A DNA stretch of 51,392 nucleotides from Coemansia sp. RSA 1804 (lineage: Eukaryota > Kickxellomycota > Kickxellomycetes > Kickxellales > Kickxellaceae), in assembly GCA_027578815.1 (NCBI GenBank), contig JANBTH010000032.1, positions 1-51,392 on the forward strand, read 5' to 3'. This document shows positions 41,202 through 48,129 of the stretch, piece by piece. The notes under the pieces were generated by a model that was not told where the DNA came from, did no database searches, and saw nothing but the letters and a program-made list of their open reading frames with translations. The translations under genes and the position numbers were made by a program. Numbering within the stretch: position 1 is the first letter of the stretch; each line of letters begins with the position of its first letter.

Positions 41202-42830
41202 ATGAAAAATTTAAAAAAACAACCTATACTTAATTTAATTAATGAATTTATAATAGATTCACCAGCACCTAGTAATATTTCATATATATGGAATTTTGGT
41301 AGTTTATTAGGTGTATGTTTAATAATTCAAATAATAACAGGTGTAACATTAGCTATGCATTACTGCCCAAGTATTGATTTAGCATTTACATCTGTGGAAC
41401 ATATCATGAGAGATGTAAATAATGGTTGGATTATTAGATATATGCATTCTAATACTGCTGCATTTTTCTTTATCTTTATATATTTACATATGGGTAAAGC
41501 AATATATTATGGTTCATATAGTAAACCTAGAATTTTATTATGGTATACTGGTATAGTAATCTTTTTAATAGTAATGGCTACAGCATTTTTAGGTTATGTG
41601 CTTCCTTACGGTCAAATGTCATATTGGGGTGCTACAGTTATTACTAATTTATTTTCAGCTATTCCTTTTATTGGTACTGATATTGTACAGTTCATATGGG
41701 GTGGTTTCTCTGTAAGTAATGCTACTTTAAATAGATTCTTTAGTTTACATTTTTTATTACCATTTTTATTAGCAGCATTAATAGTACTACATTTAATAGG
41801 TCTACATCAACATGGTAGTAATAATCCATTAGGAATTTCTTCTAATGGTGATAAAATACCTTTTCATCCATATTTTTCATATAAAGATTATGTTACATTC
41901 TTCTTATTTTTTTTAATATTATCATTATTTATTTTCTTTATACCTAATTTTATGGGTGAACCAGATAATTATATACCAGGTAATCCTTTAGTAACACCAC
42001 CTTCAATTGTACCAGAATGGTATTTTTTACCTTTCTATGCTATTTTAAGATCTATTCCTCATAAATTAGGTGGTGTTATAGCTATGTTTGCTGCTATATT
42101 AATTTTATTCTTATTACCTATTTTAGATGTTTCTAAAATACGATCTTTACAATTTAGACCTTTTATGAAATTTTTTTATTGGTTATTTATTGCTAATTTT
42201 TTTATTTTAATGTGGATTGGTGCTAACCATGCTGAACCTCCCTTTATTACTATAGGTCAAATTGCTACTGTATTTTATTTCTTATATTTCTTATTCTTTA
42301 TACCTTTTATTTCAATTTTAGAAAATACTTTAGCTGATTTATCTATATCAATAAATTCTAATATTAAACCATTATTTATCTGGTCTAGTGGTAGTATTAT
42401 AAATGATATTAGATTAGGTATTAAATTTGGTTATAATATGCCTATTATTCCAACTAATGTTTATATGTTTATAAACCAACCTTTTATTAGAATTTTAAGA
42501 TTTATAGGTGGCTTATCAGTAATAATTTGGCTTTTAAGTATAAATTTAAATTATAATATATATAATATAATTATTTATTTTGCTATTTTACAATTAGTAT
42601 TTATGTTTAGTATTAATATATTAAAATTTTTTTATTTTATAAAAATTTTATTAAGTGGTAAATTACTTATAAGAAATTCACCATTAAATATTGGTACTAC
42701 TTCCACTGCAATATTTGTTTATTGCATAAAAGGAGTTTGTGTTGTTACTGTTGGAGCATCAACAGTTTTTGGTGCTGGTTTAGGTTTAGATTTTATTTTA
42801 AATAAAAAAATTGAAGAATTTGAAAAATAA
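41202..42830 (+). CDS. cob: Apocytochrome b with long C-terminal extension
   Basis: 542 residues, intron-free. The first ~380 are cytochrome b: GSLLGVCLIIQIITGVTLAM, heme-ligand His in MHSNTAAFFFIFIYLHMGKA and HFLLPFLLAALIVLHLIGLH, the Qo motif PEWYFLPFYAILRSIPHKL (PEWY). It is the central subunit of complex III. After FISILENTLADLS the frame runs on for ~155 residues with two or three more membrane helices, then RNSPLNIGTTSTAIFVYCIK, GVC, a Gly-rich stretch (VGASTVFGAGLGLDFIL) and an acidic end. It is one of the few plus-strand genes. The AAAAGG at 41196-41201 before the ATG is only suggestive. Confidence 0.96.
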   Translation: MKNLKKQPILNLINEFIIDSPAPSNISYIWNFGSLLGVCLIIQIITGVTLAMHYCPSIDLAFTSVEHIMRDVNNGWIIRYMHSNTAAFFFIFIYLHMGKAIYYGSYSKPRILLWYTGIVIFLIVMATAFLGYVLPYGQMSYWGATVITNLFSAIPFIGTDIVQFIWGGFSVSNATLNRFFSLHFLLPFLLAALIVLHLIGLHQHGSNNPLGISSNGDKIPFHPYFSYKDYVTFFLFFLILSLFIFFIPNFMGEPDNYIPGNPLVTPPSIVPEWYFLPFYAILRSIPHKLGGVIAMFAAILILFLLPILDVSKIRSLQFRPFMKFFYWLFIANFFILMWIGANHAEPPFITIGQIATVFYFLYFLFFIPFISILENTLADLSISINSNIKPLFIWSSGSIINDIRLGIKFGYNMPIIPTNVYMFINQPFIRILRFIGGLSVIIWLLSINLNYNIYNIIIYFAILQLVFMFSINILKFFYFIKILLSGKLLIRNSPLNIGTTSTAIFVYCIKGVCVVTVGASTVFGAGLGLDFILNKKIEEFEK

Positions 42831-42919
42831 AAAAAAATCAAAAAAACTATTTAAGAGAATTAAATAGTTCTAAAGTACAACTAGAAGAATATTTAAAAAT
42901 TTTAGAAGATAAAAATTAA
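42831..42919 (+). other. Possible displaced end of the cob extension
   Basis: Just past the cob TAA an A-rich run leads into another frame reading NQKNYLRELNSSKVQLEEYL then KILEDKN and TAA at 42917-42919. It would extend the helical, charged end KKIEEFEK if the frame shifted within GAAAAATAAAAAAA. Weak but parallels nad1. Confidence 0.4.
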
Positions 42920-42984
42920 TCATCTGAATATAAATCAATATATTAATCAATTATAATATTTTTTATTTTTATTATTTAATTCAA

Positions 42985-44880
42985 TTAAAAAAAAAATCAT
43001 GAATAGATACAATTTTTTTATTATTAATTATAAAACAATTTATTATTTTTAATAAGTATAAAGTATCTTAAAAATAATAAATATTAGGTTTAAAAATATT
43101 TATTATTTTTAATAAGTATAAAGTATCTTAAAAATAATAAATATTAGGTTTAAAAATATTTAAATATTTTTTAATATCAATTTTATTAATAAGTTTTTAA
43201 AGTGTAAAAGTTATTTTTTTATTATATAAAAATACTGAAATAGAACTTTTTGTTATTTTCTTATATTTTTGAATAATTATTATATTATTAGAATATTTCT
43301 ATTTAATAAATAATTTTAATTTAATAAATATACCATTTTTTTTTAATTTATATAAATCATATAAAGATGATAACATTTCTTTTATTATATTATATAAAAT
43401 ATTAGTTTATATATATACTTTATAAATAGTAAAATTAGTATATATATTAAATATATTTTAAAATTGATAAAAATTTTTATTATATTCTTTAAATTTATTT
43501 TATTTTTAATTAAATAATTTTTTATAATTTAAATGATTATTATTTAATATAAATTTTTTTATATTTTTCTTAAATGATTCAATTATATTTATATATATAT
43601 TTAATAATTCATTATAATTTAATGATTCAATAATATTTACATATTTACTTAATTTATAATGATCTAATATACTAACAATTTGTTATATATCACTACATAT
43701 ATAATCTATAAATAAAATAAATTCTGTTTTATAATAATAATTATTTTTATATAATTAATATGTTAAACAAAATAAATAAAATAAATAATAACTATCAGCC
43801 TTTTTAATTAAATTCATTTTTATATTAATTATATTACTTTTATTTTTAATTATCTAATCTAATTTATATATATTAAATTTTTTATTAAACCATAATAATT
43901 ACAACCTGCAATCATTAATATTTTAAAACTAATATTATTAATTTTATATTTATTTAAAAATTATATTAAAGATTAAAATAATTAATTATTTTAATATTAA
44001 AAATATATTAAAAAAATATATATATTCTACTTTTCTAATCTAAATAAATAAGTAAATAAAAACATTTTATATTTTTAAAACTATAAGCTATTTTATAAAT
44101 TATAGAATTATATTCAAATAATTTATTAATATTTAATAAATTTAAAAAATTATTATTAATTTAAAATTCTATATTAGATAAATAATTTATTTTATTTAAT
44201 ACATTATTTATTAATTTTAGATTATATTTATAATATATTTATTTATGTTTTAATTCTATATTTGTTAAATCACTTTTATATAAACCTTTATTATTTATAT
44301 CATTTTTTATTCATTATAATAATAGTGATATCATTAGTAATAAATAAGGATTTATTATTATATTATTATTTATAATATTTTTTAATATATCATTAATTTT
44401 TATTATATAACCATTCTATAATTCATTTTTATAATATTTTAATGTTATATAACTTAATCTTTTAAATAATTTAACAAGTTTAATACTAATATTTACTACA
44501 TCAATATTTTCATTTTTTTATATAATTATTAAAAAATAATTCATAATATATTGTTTAATACATTAAACAATATATTTTTTTATAACTTATATTTTTATAA
44601 AAATTAGTTGCTTTTATTATTTTAACCTTATTATTAAATAAACTAAATAATATTATTCTTATTATAAAAAGATTTGTATAATCTAAACTTTTTTTATTAT
44701 TTTTATTCCATTTAATATTTTATATAAACTTTTTAATTTATTTATTATTTTATTAAAAAAATTTTTATATTTAATATTTATATAATTTATATTAATTAAA
44801 TAAAATTGTTTATTCAAACCATAATTATTTTTTTTATTAAATTATTATAATATTTATTATATAATTAAATTCCAACTTTA
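42985..44880 (-). pseudogene. Plasmid-type RNA polymerase relic 3, nearly full length
   Basis: Minus strand, in order: KCFYLLIYLD-stop-KSRIY (about 44060-44010; family DFRGRIYP), ILMIAGCNYYGL (about 43920-43895; family YGANCYG), KADSYYLFYLFCLTY, FILFIDYICSDI-stop-QIV (about 43720-43680; family IDATCSGIQH, stop at 43683-43685), LDHYKLSKYVNIIESLNY, then KYLNIFKPNIYYF-stop-D (family F-PN-VHSLD) duplicated by a 60-bp tandem repeat, and KIVSIHDFF (near 43000). These are the ordered landmarks of T7-like plasmid RNA polymerases. Dozens of stops and shifts make it non-functional. It lies between cob and the tRNA cluster. Confidence 0.82.
43038..43162. repeat. 60-bp tandem duplication
   Basis: Two copies of a 60-nt unit with no mismatch over 43038-43162, inside rpo relic 3. 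It repeats the segment encoding IFKPNIYYF-stop-DTLYLL. Confidence 0.92.
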
Positions 44881-44902
44881 TAAAAAAATAATTATTTTTT
44901 TA

Positions 44903-44976
44903 TACTTGTTATAGGATTTGAACCTACAATAAACGATTTAGAAGATCGTTGCTTTTTCCTTTTAAGCTAAACAAGA
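44903..44976 (-). tRNA. trnR: tRNA-Arg (UCU)
   Basis: Anticodon arm ACGAT-CTTCTAA-ATCGT and T arm GTAGG-TTCAAAT-CCTAT. Acceptor TCTTGTT/AACAAGT has a T-T mismatch at the first pair. Decodes AGA/AGG. Confidence 0.85.
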
Positions 44977-44992
44977 TTTATAAAAATTTAAA

Positions 44993-45065
44993 GGCGAATA
45001 AAGGGATTTGAACCCATATAAACAAAGCCACAAATTGTAATTTTACCTATTAAATTATATTCGCC
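44993..45065 (-). tRNA. trnH: tRNA-His (GUG)
   Basis: Acceptor GGCGAAT/ATTCGCC, loop TTGTGGC. The fifth anticodon-stem pair is a mismatch. Confidence 0.88.
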
Positions 45066-45068
45066 TAA

Positions 45069-45140
45069 ACACTCTATAGGAATTGAACCTATATAAATAA
45101 TTTCGAAGATTATTACTTTTACCAATTAAGTAAAGAGTGT
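45069..45140 (-). tRNA. trnR: tRNA-Arg (UCG)
   Basis: Acceptor ACACTCT/AGAGTGT; anticodon arm ATAAT-CTTCGAA-ATTAT. Decodes CGN. Confidence 0.9.
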
Positions 45141-45161
45141 ATAAAATAAAAATATAAAAAC

Positions 45162-45232
45162 AAGGAAAAAAGGAATTGAACCTTTAAAATTAGTTTTGGA
45201 GACTAATATTTTACCAATTAAATTATTTCCTT
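45162..45232 (-). tRNA. trnG: tRNA-Gly (UCC)
   Basis: Acceptor AAGGAAA/TTTCCTT; anticodon arm TTAGT-CTCCAAA-ACTAA. Confidence 0.9.
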
Positions 45233-45256
45233 AAATAATTTAAATAAAGAATTAAA

Positions 45257-45607
45257 TTAATTTTGTATAAAATTTAAAATACCTTTACTTAATTCATAAA
45301 TAAAACCTATAGTTAAAATTAATATAAATATAGTACCTATCCAAAAACCAAAAAAAGAAATATTATATAAAACAGAAGCAAAAGGAAATAAAAATATAAC
45401 TTCTATATCAAATACTAAAAATAATATTGCAACTAAATAAAATTGTATATTAAATTTTTCTCTAGCTGTACCTATTGTATCCATACCACATTCATATGGT
45501 GATAATTTTGAAAAATCTGGTTTATTAACAGGTATAATTAAATTAATTATTAATAATAAAATTAATATAATAGGTGTTATTAATATAAATAATAATAATG
45601 TATTCAT
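45257..45607 (-). CDS. nad3: NADH dehydrogenase subunit 3
   Basis: 116 residues. Diagnostic block KLSPYECGMDTIGTAREKFN with the conserved Cys of the matrix loop, followed by IQFYLVAILFLVFDIEVIFL. Three membrane helices and normal length. It is a complex I membrane subunit; its loop near the quinone site takes part in the active/deactive switch in known enzymes. It sits within the tRNA cluster between trnP and trnG, so its mRNA ends are probably set by tRNA excision. Confidence 0.97.
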   Translation of the reverse strand: MNTLLLFILITPIILILLLIINLIIPVNKPDFSKLSPYECGMDTIGTAREKFNIQFYLVAILFLVFDIEVIFLFPFASVLYNISFFGFWIGTIFILILTIGFIYELSKGILNFIQN

Positions 45608-45662
45608 TTTTTTTATTTTTTTTTTGAATTTTTTTTTTTATTTTCCATAATTTTTATTATTT

Positions 45663-45734
45663 CGGATAGATAAGAATTGAACTTATAATCTTCTAATCCC
45701 AAGTTAGATACGTTACCTATTACGCTACTATCCG
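45663..45734 (-). tRNA. trnP: tRNA-Pro (UGG)
   Basis: Acceptor CGGATAG/CTATCCG; anticodon arm TCTAA-CTTGGGA-TTAGA. Confidence 0.92.
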
Positions 45735-45736
45735 TA

Positions 45737-45826
45737 CGGGCAGAATGGGATTTGAACCCATGGAAGTTAATCAAAACTTCTCTTCGTTTCAAGCGAAGCA
45801 CCTTAAACCAACTCAGTCATCTACCC
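45737..45826 (-). tRNA. trnS: tRNA-Ser (UGA), long variable arm
   Basis: Acceptor GGGTAGA/TCTGCCC, anticodon arm CTTCG-CTTGAAA-CGAAG, and an extra arm GAAGTTTTGATTAACTTC. Decodes UCN. Confidence 0.93.
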
Positions 45827-45884
45827 TTAAAAAAATATATTTTAATAAAATTATAATAAAAAATATTAAGAATTATTATAAAAT

Positions 45885-46193
45885 TTATAATGTAAATTTA
45901 GGAAATAAAGTTGTTGTATTTTCAGATATTGTTATTATATTAATTGTACCTCTTAATCTATAATAAGCTACTAATATAGATAAAGCAATAGCTGTTTCAG
46001 CAGCAGCTATAGATATTATATATAAACCAAATATTTGAGCTAACATATCATCGTGAAGAATAGAAAAATAAAGTACTAATATAGTTATAGCTAATAGTAA
46101 TATTTCAATAGATATTAATACTAAAAGATAATGTTTTCTATTTAAAATTATACCATAAATACCTATTAAAAATAATAATAATGCTAATTTCAT
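45885..46193 (-). CDS. nad4L: NADH dehydrogenase subunit 4L
   Basis: 102 residues; typical blocks NRKHYLLVLISIEILLLAIT and YIISIAAAETAIALSILVAY with the conserved Glu residues of the membrane proton path. About 10 residues longer than usual at the C-terminus (ENTTTLFPKFTL). In most fungi nad4L abuts nad5; here nad5 is not in the window and tRNAs flank the gene on both sides. Confidence 0.96.
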   Translation of the reverse strand: MKLALLLFLIGIYGIILNRKHYLLVLISIEILLLAITILVLYFSILHDDMLAQIFGLYIISIAAAETAIALSILVAYYRLRGTINIITISENTTTLFPKFTL

Positions 46194-46243
46194 TTTTTTT
46201 TAATTTATTTTATATAGGATAAATATTTAACCTTTTGTTTTTC

Positions 46244-46325
46244 GGAAAAAAGGGGATTCGAACCCCTAAGAATATTAATATCCGTAGTTTAGCAAACTAT
46301 TGCCATACCATTAGGCGATTTTTCC
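46244..46325 (-). tRNA. trnS: tRNA-Ser (GCU)
   Basis: Acceptor GGAAAAA/TTTTTCC, loop TTGCTAA, long variable arm. Decodes AGY. Confidence 0.9.
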
Positions 46326-46330
46326 TTTAT

Positions 46331-46404
46331 TAGCCATAGCTCTGAATTGAACAGAGATCAGATCATTAACAGTGATTTGCTTTACCATTAAGCTACTATA
46401 GCTA
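46331..46404 (-). tRNA. trnN: tRNA-Asn (GUU)
   Basis: Acceptor TAGCTAT/ATGGCTA, anticodon loop CTGTTAA. Confidence 0.9.
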
Positions 46405-46414
46405 GCTTGCTAAT

Positions 46415-46486
46415 GCCTTGAGAATGACTTGAACATCCTACCTAGAATTTTCAGTTCCATACTTTAACCAGTTAAGCTATCAAGGC
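46415..46486 (-). tRNA. trnF: tRNA-Phe (GAA)
   Basis: Acceptor GCCTTGA/TCAAGGC, anticodon arm TGGAA-CTGAAAA-TTCTA (one G-U pair). Confidence 0.9.
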
Positions 46487-46496
46487 TTGCTAAGCT

Positions 46497-46568
46497 GGGA
46501 GCATTGGGACTTGAACCCAAATAATACAAATTAAAAGTTTGTTACTTTACCAATTAAGTTATACTCCC
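46497..46568 (-). tRNA. trnK: tRNA-Lys (UUU)
   Basis: Acceptor GGGAGTA/TGCTCCC, anticodon arm ACAAA-CTTTTAA-TTTGT. Confidence 0.92.
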
Positions 46569-46581
46569 TTATTTTATTTAA

Positions 46582-46654
46582 AGATTAGAGAGTGAATTGA
46601 ACACTCATAATCAGGTTTGCAGCCCGATACTTTACCATTTAAGATATCTAATCT
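46582..46654 (-). tRNA. trnC: tRNA-Cys (GCA)
   Basis: Acceptor AGATTAG/CTAATCT, anticodon arm TCGGG-CTGCAAA-CCTGA. Confidence 0.92.
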
Positions 46655-46663
46655 TTATTTATT

Positions 46664-46734
46664 GAAATCGAATGGAATTGAACCATTATTTTTTGCTTAT
46701 CAAGCAAATACTTTAACCTTTAAGTTACGATTCC
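46664..46734 (-). tRNA. trnI: tRNA-Ile (GAU)
   Basis: Acceptor GGAATCG/CGATTTC, anticodon arm TTTGC-TTGATAA-GCAAA. Confidence 0.92.
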
Positions 46735-46744
46735 TTTTATTTTT

Positions 46745-46814
46745 GATCTCAGTCCGATTTGAACGAACATTATAACAGTGAAGGTGTTAAATCTTACCCT
46801 TAGATGATGAGATC
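46745..46814 (-). tRNA. trnE: tRNA-Glu (UUC) with C at position 33
   Basis: Acceptor GATCTCA/TGAGATC, anticodon stem TAACA/TGTTA. The loop CCTTCAC has C instead of the near-universal U before the anticodon. Confidence 0.88.
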
Positions 46815-46818
46815 TAAT

Positions 46819-46891
46819 TGCGAATGATTGAGTCGAACAATCTCTTTAAGATCATGAGCCTTATGTGCAAAACCAAATACACTTATTCGCA
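46819..46891 (-). tRNA. trnM: tRNA-Met (CAU), first copy
   Basis: Acceptor TGCGAAT/ATTCGCA, loop CTCATGA. Which of the two Met tRNAs is the initiator cannot be told here. Confidence 0.88.
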
Positions 46892-46904
46892 TTTTATTTA
46901 TTTT

Positions 46905-46975
46905 GAGGAGAGTAAGATTTGAACTCACATCTTTCCTGTTATGAGCAGTAGGCTTTACCATTAAGCTATCTCCCC
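46905..46975 (-). tRNA. trnM: tRNA-Met (CAU), second copy
   Basis: Acceptor GGGGAGA/TCTCCTC, loop CTCATAA; one anticodon-stem mismatch. Confidence 0.87.
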
Positions 46976-46978
46976 TTT

Positions 46979-47060
46979 GAGAAGACTGGGATTTGAACCC
47001 AGAATGGTTATAAACCATCGCCTTTACAGGGCGATTGCAATACCAAAATGCTTTCTTCTC
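46979..47060 (-). tRNA. trnY: tRNA-Tyr (GUA), long variable arm
   Basis: Acceptor GAGAAGA/TCTTCTC, anticodon arm TCGCC-CTGTAAA-GGCGA, extra arm GGTTTATAACC. Confidence 0.93.
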
Positions 47061-47066
47061 TTTATT

Positions 47067-47148
47067 ACCTACTGAGGGATTTGAACCCTCACACACTAAG
47101 TGTAAACAATTTTAAGTCATTTGAGTCTACCAATTTCTCCAAGTAGGT
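47067..47148 (-). tRNA. trnL: tRNA-Leu (UAA), long variable arm
   Basis: Acceptor ACCTACT/AGTAGGT, loop CTTAAAA, extra arm with ACACTTAGTGT. Confidence 0.9.
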
Positions 47149-47153
47149 AAATT

Positions 47154-47226
47154 AGCCAGATAAGGAATTTGAATCCATATAAAGTAATTTACAAGATTAC
47201 TGCTTTACCAATTAAGCTAATCTGGC
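47154..47226 (-). tRNA. trnT: tRNA-Thr (UGU)
   Basis: Acceptor GCCAGAT/ATCTGGC, anticodon arm GTAAT-CTTGTAA-ATTAC. Confidence 0.92.
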
Positions 47227-48129
47227 ATTATAATATAAAAAATATATAATATTTAAATTTATTATATTATAACTAATTTATTAAAATTAAATATATATAA
47301 ATTATAATAATTTATATACTAAAAAATAAAAATTTAAAAATAAATTAAAGTAAAAAACAATAATTTTATTTTTTACAAAATAAAATATTTGTAAATATAA
47401 ATTTTTTTATTTAATTTTTTATTTATATTAAATAAAAAATAATTAATAATTTCTTTTAATTATATAAAATTCAAATATAATAATTATAATAAAATATTTT
47501 AATAAAAATTTTGAATATATTTATTACTAAATTTACCTAATTTATAAATATATTTTTTAATTTATCCTGTTTATTAAAATTTTTTAATAAACTTTAGTTA
47601 TAAATAATAATTATAATAACTAAAAAAAAAACTTACTTTATTATTTTTTTTTATTAATTATATATTCATGTTTATTTAATTCTTTTATTATATTTTTCTA
47701 AATATTATAAATTTATTAAAAAAATAAAATAGAACTCTAAATTGATTTTTTATATTAAATATTTTAATAAAATAATTTATATAATAAGATATATAATTTA
47801 TAAAATATGTTATTTTATAAGGATTTTCATTTGAATAACTTATAACATCAATAATAATTAATTTTTGTCTAATTTGTAAAAAAAAGATATATTTTAATTT
47901 ATTAATTTTATAAATATAAATAGAATTATTATTTAAATATTTAATAATAATTATATGATATTAATAATCAGTTTTATAAGTTTTAGATTAATTTATTTAA
48001 AAATTAAAAAAAAAATTAATTAGATTTTAATATATATTAAATTATAATTATTAATAATATATTTATTAAATTTTCTATATGGATAAATTTATAATTATAA
48101 ATAAATTAAATATAGGTAAATTATTTAAA
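47227..48129. other. AT-rich spacer between cox2 and the tRNA cluster
   Basis: No assignable gene. On the minus strand, about 47963 to 47688, one frame stays open for ~90 codons (Ile/Asn/Tyr-rich, including IRQKLIIIDVISYSNENPYK and ending FIIFRKI) without an ATG at its start. It may be a decayed plasmid or ribosomal-protein frame, or chance; I cannot assign it. Confidence 0.4.

Noticed and set aside
45613..45963. Open frames on both strands between nad3 and nad4L
   Set aside because: They overlap trnP and trnS(UGA), or the nad4L gene, and have no independent support.
46800..47096. Minus-strand open frame of 98 codons
   Set aside because: It runs through trnM, trnM and trnY genes with clear cloverleaves.
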